DNA from: Gammaproteobacteria bacterium
Lineage (GTDB): Bacteria > Pseudomonadota > Gammaproteobacteria > Granulosicoccales > Granulosicoccaceae
DNA length: 21,733 nt
Direction of reading: 5' to 3'
Assembly: GCA_019634245.1 (NCBI GenBank)
Contig: JAHQVR010000165.1
Coordinates: 1 to 21,733 of the forward strand
Shown here piece by piece: positions 1-7,291 of this stretch. The position numbers and the translations under genes are program-made. Numbering within the stretch: position 1 is the first letter of the stretch; each line of letters begins with the position of its first letter. The notes beneath the pieces are model-generated. The model saw only the letters and a program-made list of their open reading frames with translations, had not been told where the DNA came from and ran no database searches.

Positions 1-20
1 AAATGCCACAGGCACGCCAG

Positions 21-44
21 CCCACCCCTTGTATTTACCCACCC
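21..44 (-). other. Possible G-quadruplex motif downstream of the EAL gene
   Basis: On the minus strand this stretch reads as four runs of three or four G with loops of 1, 9 and 1 nucleotides. On the plus strand it appears as CCCACCCC, nine bases, then CCCACCC. It lies about 30 bases past the stop codon of the EAL response regulator, so it would fall in that transcript's 3' end. The central loop is longer than the usual limit of 7, so folding is uncertain. No classical hairpin with a T tract is seen in the 74 bases before the window edge. Confidence 0.25.
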
Positions 45-74
45 GCTCGAAACTATTGAAGTTCTAACTGGACT

Positions 75-1886
75 CTAGGCACTACGTTTAATTGAATCGA
101 GTAAAAGGGTCTCGAATTCGTCGGCCAATACTGGTTTGCTGCACAAATAGCCTTGGTATTCTTCGCACCCAACGCTATGAATGTGAGCGAGCTGTTGAGC
201 GGTTTCAACGCCTTCAGCGACGACGGTCATCCCCAAATCGTGAGCCAGAGAGACAACGGCTTTCACAATGGGGTGTTTATCGTTGGCTCTTTCAATTTCC
301 CAGATGAATGATCGGTCGATTTTTAATTGATCCAGAGAAAATTTTTGCAAGTACGCCAGCGACGAATATCCCGTACCAAAATCATCGATGGAGATTCCAA
401 CACCCAATGCTTTAAGCGATTTCAGCTTCTTAATGTTGGCTTCAGCATTGTCCATAACCATATTTTCAGTCAGCTCAAGGATTAAACATTCTGGTGGCAA
501 GCCTGACTCAGAGAGCACAGAGTCTACAAAGGCAACAAAATTCGGTTCGTGCAACTGACGAATAGACACATTTACGGCAATTTTAAAGCAGGCGGCTGAA
601 TAAGCCTGCCAGAGTGCCGCCTGCGAACAGGCCTGACGCATGACCCATTCCCCAATGCCCACAATCATGCCGCTATCTTCTGCAACCGATATGAAATGCA
701 CCGGCGGCACCAACCCCAATTCTGGATGGTTCCAACGAATTAACGCCTCAGCTCCGGTGATGGTATTGGTGGCAGTATCTACTTTCGGTTGATAGACCAG
801 AAACAATTCGTCATTTTGAACCGCGGTGCGCAATCCATTTCCAATACTCATAAGCTCGCGGGCTTTTTCATTCATTGAATCTGAATAAAAGGCATAACCT
901 ATGGCCGGATTTCGTCGGGCGTACAACATGGCGCTCTCTGCATCGTTCAGTAACTCTTCAAACGACTCAGTTGAGGAGGTGAGAGACGAAATACCAATGG
1001 AAGCACTCAAATAAATATCCTGTCCATCCACCACCACCGGGGTTTTCATCGATTCCAAAAACTGCACAATGCGTTCTGTCAGTTCGTCACGGCTAGTCGC
1101 GTTGGACAACATAATCACAAACTGGTCTCCGCCAACTCGTGCAGCAACACAGCCTTCGCCCTGGACGGCCAGATAAACCGTTGCCATAGCTTGGGTAATG
1201 CCAAAGGCCGCCACAAGCCGCTGACTGAATTTCCAGAGTACTTCGTCACCCCGCTCCGGGCCCAATGAATCATTGATCATTTTAAATCGGTCAATATTGA
1301 CTAACACGGCCGCAGCCTCAGAACACCGAGAGTCACTGCTATTCAGCGCCGATTGCACAATTTTTTGTAGATACAATCGGTTGGGTAAGTTCGTTAGAGA
1401 ATCGACGTATAACATTTGCCGTTGGTAGGCACGAACAGAAAGCGTGTTACGCATGCGAAGTGCAAGTTCGCTCTCATCCACCGGTTTTGCCAGAAAATCG
1501 GTCGCTCCTAAATGCAAAGCTTTTAATTTCGTTGCAGCATCGTCAGAAGATGTCAGCACGATCACGGGAATGTATTTCAGCTCTGGGTCAGCCCGCATCT
1601 CAAATAGAATGTCGAACCCCGTAACTTCTGGCATAACCAAATCAAGCAGAACGACATCTGGCCGTTGATTATTGATTTGTTCAAAAGCCTTGGTAGAATC
1701 ACTAATGCAAGTAAAATTAGAATATCCCTCTGCCTCCAAATGAACCTGCAACACTTCCATATTCAGTGGTTCATCGTCTACCATCAGAATATTTGCAGCC
1801 TCCATGACAGCCACATTGAGCAGTAAACTATCGTCCGAATCGCTCACTGTGGAATACCTATGCTGCTTTGAAAAGGAATTTTTCAT
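75..1886 (-). CDS. Response regulator with degenerate GGDEF and intact EAL domain (probable c-di-GMP phosphodiesterase)
   Basis: Predicted cytoplasmic protein of 603 residues that should hydrolyse the second messenger c-di-GMP. An N-terminal receiver domain (about residues 30-150) has the acidic pair after ILMV and the phospho-acceptor Asp82 in LLDLVMP. A GGDEF-type domain follows (about 160-340), but its signature reads GGDQF (252-256), so the metal-binding Glu is Gln. There is also no RxxD inhibitory site upstream of it. The EAL domain (about 350-595) keeps EALIRW (380-385), ELTEN, the DDFGTGYSSL loop and AEGVET, so phosphodiesterase activity is expected. I chose the ATG at 1886, which begins 13 bases after the kinase stop. 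The frame is open to 1943, which would overlap the kinase, and the ATG at 1805 would start just before the receiver. No strong Shine-Dalgarno precedes any of them. The neighbouring kinase is its likely phosphodonor. Confidence 0.9.
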   Translation of the reverse strand: MKNSFSKQHRYSTVSDSDDSLLLNVAVMEAANILMVDDEPLNMEVLQVHLEAEGYSNFTCISDSTKAFEQINNQRPDVVLLDLVMPEVTGFDILFEMRADPELKYIPVIVLTSSDDAATKLKALHLGATDFLAKPVDESELALRMRNTLSVRAYQRQMLYVDSLTNLPNRLYLQKIVQSALNSSDSRCSEAAAVLVNIDRFKMINDSLGPERGDEVLWKFSQRLVAAFGITQAMATVYLAVQGEGCVAARVGGDQFVIMLSNATSRDELTERIVQFLESMKTPVVVDGQDIYLSASIGISSLTSSTESFEELLNDAESAMLYARRNPAIGYAFYSDSMNEKARELMSIGNGLRTAVQNDELFLVYQPKVDTATNTITGAEALIRWNHPELGLVPPVHFISVAEDSGMIVGIGEWVMRQACSQAALWQAYSAACFKIAVNVSIRQLHEPNFVAFVDSVLSESGLPPECLILELTENMVMDNAEANIKKLKSLKALGVGISIDDFGTGYSSLAYLQKFSLDQLKIDRSFIWEIERANDKHPIVKAVVSLAHDLGMTVVAEGVETAQQLAHIHSVGCEEYQGYLCSKPVLADEFETLLLDSIKRSA

Positions 1887-1899
1887 CGGAAGATTCTGT

Positions 1900-4848
1900 C
1901 TAAGCCGTACGACCCAATGGCTCATCACCACTGCGTCCTGCATTGATTCTAGCGACGTAGTCTTTCACTCCCTCCAAGGCGAGGTGCACACCATCGTGCG
2001 ACCGCGCCTGAGCTTGCGTTTCAAGCTCTGCTGCCAACTGTGGAAAACGACTAAAACCCACATTGCCACCAGATCCTTTTAACCAGTGTGCAAGCTTTGC
2101 AACATCGTCAAAATTACTAGTATTCACCGCACGCTCAAGGTTCTCAACCTGCTCGTTCATTCGTAAAATAAAGCGCTCTACAATGCCCTGCATTTTGGCG
2201 TTAACGCTAGCAAGCTCGCTGTACACCGGCTCAGCCTCATCAGGCAGCTCAGTCAACTCCAAAACACCGCCGTCATCGGTTACCTCCTCTATGCCCACAA
2301 TGGGGTCATCGTAGTTGTGGCTTATACGATCTCTAACTGCTTTTATTGACTCCAGGTGTTTCTGTGCGCATTCCGCAGAGCGTTCTCTCGCAGCGTCCTC
2401 CAACGCTGCCGCACATTGCGACCATTGACCATAGCCGACCGTACCACTGGAGCCTTTTAGCCAATGCGCAAGCTCTTCCAGTTCCTGCCATTTTTCAGCG
2501 CCCAGTGCGCGTTCCATCTCAGGTAAGCGTTCACCAACCCGAACCGTGAACTGCTCAGCGATCTGTCTAAATTTCTGATTCTGCAAAGCGATGGTGCTAA
2601 AAACGGCGCTACTGTCTGCTGTTGGCTTATCGGGTTCTGTAGTCGATACGGCCTGTTCGATTTGTCGACCGCCGAGAATGTGCGCCAGTTGCATGGTCAG
2701 TTCATCCAAATCTATAGGTTTAGTCATGTAGTAGTCAAAACCAGATTCCTTTAACTCCGCCTCGTACCCAGCCATGGCGTTGGCGGTCAAGCCCATAATC
2801 GGCACTTCATAGCCTTCAGAACGAATGGCAGCCACTGCCTCGTAGCCATCCATTACCGGCATCTGAATATCCATCAACACTAAATCGAAATCACGATTGA
2901 CCACCTTCTCCACCGCCACTTGTCCGTTTTCAGCCTCCTCGCAATCGATACCAAGCTCACCCAGTACCAGTTTAAGTAACTCACGGTTTTCCTCAGCATC
3001 GTCAGTCACTAAGACACAACAAGAAGGAAACTCCCATTGCGCTTGATCATTGATACTGATGTGATCCAACGAGGCAAATGCTTCCTCAACTGAGAGCATC
3101 CGATCTGTATCCTGCCGTCGCAAAGGCAGATGCACGCTGAACGTGCTACCTGTCCCTGGATAGCTATCCACGGAAATTTCGCCACCAAGCGCCTCCGTGA
3201 GTTTCTTGCTGATCGACAAGCCCAGCCCCGTACCACCGAACCGCCGAGTTATGGATGCATCAGCTTGAGTGAAGGCATCGAAAATAGTGGCTGCCTGCTC
3301 CTCTGTCATGCCAATCCCTGTATCTGTCACCGCCAACAATAGTGTGGGTGTTTCGGAATCGGCATCACACGACAACAACAGCTTTACAAAACCTTTTTCA
3401 GTGAACTTTATGGCATTACCCACGAGATTAGTGAGTATCTGTCTGAGGCGTGCTGGGTCGCTTTGAATACTGGCTGGTAGAGTCGTTTTCACCTCTAGAG
3501 ACAGATCCACATTTTTCTCACGAGCCTTCACACCCAGAACCTGTATCACATCATGCGCGATTCCCACTGGGCTGCAATCGATGCTTTCAACATCCATTGC
3601 ACCCGACTCCACCTTCGACAAATCGAGCACATCATTGATAAGCTCAAGCAGGTGTTCACCGCTATTTGAAATGGTGTTTAAGTGTTTCTGGCGCTCAGAA
3701 TCGCTGTGCGACTTATTGCGTTTTAATATCTCTGTAAAACCCAAAATAGCGGTCATAGGAGTACGAATTTCGTGACTCATGTTAGACAGGAAAGAGGTTT
3801 TCGCCGCATTGGCAGCCTCGGCTGCTTCCATCGACTGACGTAGCAGAACCTCTTTTTCTTCAAGCGCCGTTACATCATCCAGGCTGATCAAAACGCCTCC
3901 TGGTTTGCCTTTGGCCCCGATCACAGGTGAACAGTTAACGATGAACTTCAAGCGATGGTTATTCGAATCCGTGAAGCTAATCATCGAATTACGTATAGTG
4001 TCGCCGGTGGCGAGTGCACAATCCCAAGGAGCGGAATCAGCATTAGCGGCATCGTCTGGATCAGCCTCGAATTCCCAAGGAAATTCGTGAATGTGCTGAC
4101 CAACAAGTTCCTCGCCGCTCTTACCAAGCAGTTCAGAGAATGCTGCGTTCGCCAGCACTAGGTTGCCCCTCCTGTCTATTACTAGCAAGCTCTCAGCAAT
4201 GGTATCTAGCGCGGAACGAACCCGCCCAGGTATCGCTTCAGACGGATTCAGTTCCTTCAGCATTTTTCCCAAGAAAAAATAGAATAAAGGGAATGTCACT
4301 ATCGATAGAAACGCCATCAAAAAGAAGGTAGAGGTGCGCAGTGTTTCCACCAAGCCCAACTGATCACTGGTCTGGAAATACAGCCTCAATTCACCATACT
4401 CAAGACCAGCTCGCAACAAAGGTACAGAAATCAATGAACTTTGGTGTTCCGATAAAAACTCGGCATCCGATCCGCTACGGTGGTTGTTTCGCGGCGCATC
4501 GTCACTGGAATCATGATTGTTATTGAGACGGACAAGCTGCAGCGAGTCCAGCCTCTTGTTGTAAATACCAATGCCATTGACATCACTATTTCGTTCAACA
4601 ATATGCTCCAGAGCCGTCGCAATGCCTCGATCATCAGCGCGCTGAAGATATACAGCTGTGGTCGCCGCTACCGCTTCAGACAAGGCAATACGATTTTCAA
4701 GCAGCATCTTGCTTCTTTCGGGAATCAAGCCAAGAAAAAAGGCCAGTAGAACAACCGAACTAAACAACGAACACAAACCCGTCGCAATGTGAAACCGCGG
4801 AGGCATTGTAGGCAGGAAGGAGAAAATCGACCGCAGTTTAGCAACCAT
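1900..4848 (-). CDS. Hybrid sensor histidine kinase: PAS, HisKA, HATPase, REC, two HPT domains
   Basis: Inner-membrane phosphorelay kinase of 982 residues. Two membrane helices (about 24-42 and 172-196) flank a roughly 125-residue periplasmic sensor of no family I recognise. A PAS domain follows (about 210-325). The HisKA domain has the phospho-acceptor His359 in MSHEIRTP, and the ATPase domain shows the N box around NLVGNAIKF, then DTGIGM and GGTGLGLSI. The receiver domain has Asp660 in LVLMDIQMP and the conserved Lys in TKPID. The C-terminus carries two similar HPT modules, each with AHWLKGS (His795 and His921). This BarA/ArcB-like layout normally has one HPT; two is unusual. The start at 4848 is favoured because AAAGGA lies 6 bases upstream; an in-frame ATG at 4881 falls inside a hairpin. 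It is probably co-transcribed with the EAL regulator downstream. Confidence 0.93.
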   Translation of the reverse strand: MVAKLRSIFSFLPTMPPRFHIATGLCSLFSSVVLLAFFLGLIPERSKMLLENRIALSEAVAATTAVYLQRADDRGIATALEHIVERNSDVNGIGIYNKRLDSLQLVRLNNNHDSSDDAPRNNHRSGSDAEFLSEHQSSLISVPLLRAGLEYGELRLYFQTSDQLGLVETLRTSTFFLMAFLSIVTFPLFYFFLGKMLKELNPSEAIPGRVRSALDTIAESLLVIDRRGNLVLANAAFSELLGKSGEELVGQHIHEFPWEFEADPDDAANADSAPWDCALATGDTIRNSMISFTDSNNHRLKFIVNCSPVIGAKGKPGGVLISLDDVTALEEKEVLLRQSMEAAEAANAAKTSFLSNMSHEIRTPMTAILGFTEILKRNKSHSDSERQKHLNTISNSGEHLLELINDVLDLSKVESGAMDVESIDCSPVGIAHDVIQVLGVKAREKNVDLSLEVKTTLPASIQSDPARLRQILTNLVGNAIKFTEKGFVKLLLSCDADSETPTLLLAVTDTGIGMTEEQAATIFDAFTQADASITRRFGGTGLGLSISKKLTEALGGEISVDSYPGTGSTFSVHLPLRRQDTDRMLSVEEAFASLDHISINDQAQWEFPSCCVLVTDDAEENRELLKLVLGELGIDCEEAENGQVAVEKVVNRDFDLVLMDIQMPVMDGYEAVAAIRSEGYEVPIMGLTANAMAGYEAELKESGFDYYMTKPIDLDELTMQLAHILGGRQIEQAVSTTEPDKPTADSSAVFSTIALQNQKFRQIAEQFTVRVGERLPEMERALGAEKWQELEELAHWLKGSSGTVGYGQWSQCAAALEDAARERSAECAQKHLESIKAVRDRISHNYDDPIVGIEEVTDDGGVLELTELPDEAEPVYSELASVNAKMQGIVERFILRMNEQVENLERAVNTSNFDDVAKLAHWLKGSGGNVGFSRFPQLAAELETQAQARSHDGVHLALEGVKDYVARINAGRSGDEPLGRTA

Positions 4849-4854
4849 GGAAAG

Positions 4855-4860
4855 TCCTTT
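4855..4860 (-). promoter_or_regulatory. Ribosome binding site that decides the kinase start
   Basis: The minus strand reads AAAGGA, then six bases, then ATG at 4848. This is the best Shine-Dalgarno in the kinase leader and favours 4848 over the upstream in-frame ATG at 4881. Confidence 0.65.
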
Positions 4861-4869
4861 TTTCCGGGT

Positions 4870-4888
4870 GCAGTTTCTCATAAACTGC
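4870..4888 (-). promoter_or_regulatory. Perfect hairpin in the kinase mRNA leader
   Basis: A 7-bp perfect stem (GCAGTTT/AAACTGC) closes a five-base loop. On the minus strand the loop contains the alternative upstream ATG of the kinase frame. The hairpin ends nine bases before the AAAGGA ribosome binding site, and two GGA triplets lie between the stem and the start codon. It could affect translation initiation or bind a regulator such as CsrA; this is inference from position only. Confidence 0.4.
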
Positions 4889-4995
4889 CTGACTATCGAT
4901 CACAACTGGCTCTACCACTGTTAATGGATGTGGCAGCGCTGCTCACCATTCCATTGGTTTACAAGATATAAGGCTAAGTACTCCAAACAGTCCAA

Positions 4996-5013
4996 GTGTG
5001 ATGGCCATCACAC
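4996..5013. promoter_or_regulatory. CRP/Vfr/Clp-type operator, perfect 18-bp palindrome
   Basis: The sequence GTGTGATGGCCATCACAC is its own reverse complement. It contains TGTGA-N6-TCACA, the established core of sites bound by CRP and its relatives Vfr and Clp. Its centre is about 157 bases from the kinase start and about 237 bases from the diguanylate cyclase start, so it could serve either gene. Relative to the weak -10 elements on each side, the centre would fall at roughly -46, close to but not exactly at the standard class II position. The match is seen directly; occupancy is inference. Confidence 0.7.
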
Positions 5014-5241
5014 AATCACGCTGGGATAAAACGGCCCTATACAGTGAGGGATAACACCCTCCAAATCAGTTATCGGCAATTACTGCGCTTTTATTGAATA
5101 GAACAGGAAACTCTCCACAGCTATTCAATCGTGAGGCGGCATCACCGGGCAACTTGTCTACAGGGTCTCTTTAGCGGCACAACTAATGTATAAATCCGCC
5201 GTTAACCTGAATCAGCAGATATCACAGGCTTATCCCCTTCT

Positions 5242-6372
5242 ATGTTGAGTACAGAAAACAATAGTTTGAACTCAGTTCTCGTTGTGGATGATGAACCCAC
5301 AACAACAGACTTGGTTGCTCACATTCTCGAGGAGAAACAGTTTTCTGTGGTTAAAGCCCATTCAGGACAAGAAGCCTTAGAACATTTCTCTACCCAAGTG
5401 ATTGATGTAGTGGTCACCGACATTCGCATGGATGGCATCAGCGGTTTTGAACTGATGCGGCGCATACATGTCATGGACAGCGCCACCAAGGTCATCATGA
5501 TGACTGCTCATGACAGCTACGATATGCTGTTAAGAGCGCTACAAGGCGGAGCTTACGACTATCTAAAAAAACCACTGGATGATCACTCTCGACTCCAGCA
5601 GTCTGTCCAACGAGCAGTTCAATTCACCAAACTCCTGAGGGAGAATCATGAGCTAGTGGCCAGTCTCAAGCACAGCCACAGCAAGCTTGCCGCCGCCAAT
5701 CATCGATTGGTAGAAATGAATCAAACATTAAAAATTTTGGCGAATACCGATTCGTTAACAAAACTCTATAACCGGCGCTACTGCGATGACATTCTGGACA
5801 AAGAAACCCTGCGACACAATCGTTATCAGACACCACTGTCGGTGGTGATGTTCGACGTAGACCATTTTAAATCTTTCAATGATTCTCATGGGCACGACAC
5901 TGGTGACGAGGTACTCAAGCACGTCGCGAACATTTTACTGGATAGCGCTCGAACTACCGACACCGTCGCGCGATACGGTGGTGAAGAATTTCTGGTTGTT
6001 CTGCCCGAAACATCCGTTGACAATGCAAAGGCATTCGCCGATCGGGCGTTAAAATCGATTGCTGATTTTCAAATTAAAATCAACGGTAACTCGCATTACA
6101 TAAGTGCCAGTGCGGGTCTAGTTGGAACAGGTGATGCCCCGGTTGAGATTACCACGCGCGAACTGGTTAATTGTGCCGATAGCGCTCTCTATGAAGCAAA
6201 AAAATCAGGGCGCAATATTTCTATGATTTATTCAGATTCAGCACAGACGAAAGAAGAATCTGAACGTATAGGGCTATCAAATCAGAGCATTGGCGCTGAA
6301 TCCGACAGCGGCGATGTAGCAGTCGAATCCAATTTAAAAGATCAAGGTTCAGCAGGCTCCAACGCAGCCTAA
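5242..6372 (+). CDS. REC-GGDEF diguanylate cyclase response regulator
   Basis: Soluble 376-residue protein that should make c-di-GMP from two GTP. The receiver domain (about 8-125) has the DDEP acidic pair, the phospho-acceptor Asp60 in VVVTDIRMDG and the conserved Lys in YLKKPLD. A helical linker (about 130-165) joins it to a GGDEF domain (about 166-330). That domain has DSLTKLYNRR, DVDHFKSFNDSHGH and the active-site GGEEF (246-250). RTTD at 237-240, five residues before GGEEF, matches the product-inhibition I-site. The acidic and polar tail after about residue 332 looks disordered. The arrangement resembles PleD/WspR-type regulators. No clear Shine-Dalgarno precedes the ATG, but the receiver begins only about 10 residues in, so the start is well constrained. 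It is divergent from the kinase/phosphodiesterase pair. Confidence 0.93.
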   Translation: MLSTENNSLNSVLVVDDEPTTTDLVAHILEEKQFSVVKAHSGQEALEHFSTQVIDVVVTDIRMDGISGFELMRRIHVMDSATKVIMMTAHDSYDMLLRALQGGAYDYLKKPLDDHSRLQQSVQRAVQFTKLLRENHELVASLKHSHSKLAAANHRLVEMNQTLKILANTDSLTKLYNRRYCDDILDKETLRHNRYQTPLSVVMFDVDHFKSFNDSHGHDTGDEVLKHVANILLDSARTTDTVARYGGEEFLVVLPETSVDNAKAFADRALKSIADFQIKINGNSHYISASAGLVGTGDAPVEITTRELVNCADSALYEAKKSGRNISMIYSDSAQTKEESERIGLSNQSIGAESDSGDVAVESNLKDQGSAGSNAA

Positions 6373-6419
6373 CGGTGTTTCAATGGTTGTCAGCGCCATT
6401 CCAGTCGATTGGATAAGCG

Positions 6420-7277
6420 TCATGAGGCAAAGAAATTGACCATGCATCTGACTCCACTGGGAATAGTTAAATCTGGATTAGCCATTTCTAAACGAACACC
6501 GTACGTGCCGCTAGCAGCATCTCCAACTGCATCAATACGCCGAACTAGCGCCTCAAGTGTTTCATTTTCAAATCCAGGTGCATTAATAACGACACCGCCT
6601 TTCATTCCCGTTTCAATAGTGCCTAACAGTTCGATAGGTACTATTACTTCTATATGGAGCGGATCGAGTTGCGCTAGCTTAAACACTGGATCATTATCAA
6701 CATATTCACCCTCGGACTTATAACGCTCAATTATCGTACCTTCGATCGGACTGACAATGGATCGACGTTCCAATATCGCCAGCGCCTGCTGAAATTCGAG
6801 TTGTGATAGTGTGTGTAGCTCTTGCTCCTGACGCACTTGCAATTTAGCGATGGCGGTTTCGGTATTCACCTGATCCATGGCTTGCGCAGAAATCGAATCC
6901 GTGCTCGCTAAGCGTGCATTTCTGAGCCGGGTTCGTTCTCCATAATCTGCAGATTTTTTTCTCAGAAGAATACCGGTTTCGTGACGTGCATTTTCCCGCG
7001 CTATAGCCAGTGATGCCTCTTCAACACCAGATTCCAGCTGTGACATGACGCGGCCTTTAGACACAAAGTCAGCACGATCAAAATAGGTTTTCTGAATCAA
7101 ACCGGGCACTGAAAATCCCAGCTCGACAACGTTACTGGGCTCGACTACGCAATCCATATCGGGCACTACAACTCGAGATGCTTGTAGGTTAGACATGGTC
7201 AGTAGCCCAACAAACGAGGTAGATACGACTACTACCCACAGAGCGACAAGCTTTCCCAACATCCTGTTAGCTTTCAT
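6420..7277 (-). CDS. Short HlyD/membrane-fusion-type periplasmic adaptor protein
   Basis: Predicted 285-residue membrane-anchored periplasmic adaptor and last gene of a three-gene operon. A single N-terminal helix (about 7-28) acts as anchor or signal. Next come a beta/lipoyl-like half motif around VVELGFSVPGLI (about 51-75), a helical hairpin rich in Ala, Arg, Glu and Gln (about 88-170), the second half motif around IVSPIEGTI (about 174-182), and a C-terminal beta region around residues 210-285. These are hallmarks of HlyD/AcrA-type adaptors, though it is shorter than the usual 350-450 residues. The frame is open to 7361, inside the upstream gene. The ATG at 7277 is preferred because it follows that gene's stop and has AAAGGA seven bases upstream. 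The transport partner is unknown. Confidence 0.85.
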   Translation of the reverse strand: MKANRMLGKLVALWVVVVSTSFVGLLTMSNLQASRVVVPDMDCVVEPSNVVELGFSVPGLIQKTYFDRADFVSKGRVMSQLESGVEEASLAIARENARHETGILLRKKSADYGERTRLRNARLASTDSISAQAMDQVNTETAIAKLQVRQEQELHTLSQLEFQQALAILERRSIVSPIEGTIIERYKSEGEYVDNDPVFKLAQLDPLHIEVIVPIELLGTIETGMKGGVVINAPGFENETLEALVRRIDAVGDAASGTYGVRLEMANPDLTIPSGVRCMVNFFAS

Positions 7278-7284
7278 CGTCAAA

Positions 7285-7290
7285 TCCTTT
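7285..7290 (-). promoter_or_regulatory. Ribosome binding site of the short adaptor gene
   Basis: The minus strand reads AAAGGA seven bases before the ATG at 7277, immediately after the TAA stop of the M50 fusion gene. It supports 7277 rather than 7361 as the start. Confidence 0.65.
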
Positions 7291-7291
7291 T

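Larger units (their letters stand above)
4849..5241. other. Divergent intergenic region between the kinase and diguanylate cyclase genes
   Basis: A 393-base region with no convincing gene that must carry promoters in both directions. It contains the kinase leader hairpin, the CRP-type palindrome at 4996-5013, and an inverted repeat GAGGG-N6-CCCTC at 5046-5061. Weak sigma-70-like -10 elements can be proposed: TATATC on the minus strand at 4970-4965, TATACA at 5038-5043, and TATAAA at 5189-5194 on the plus strand. None has a good TTGACA partner, so exact promoter positions are not resolved. Confidence 0.5.

Noticed and set aside
6373..6419. Terminator between the convergent diguanylate cyclase and short adaptor genes
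   Set aside because: Only a five-base AATGG/CCATT pairing with a long loop and no T tract is visible.
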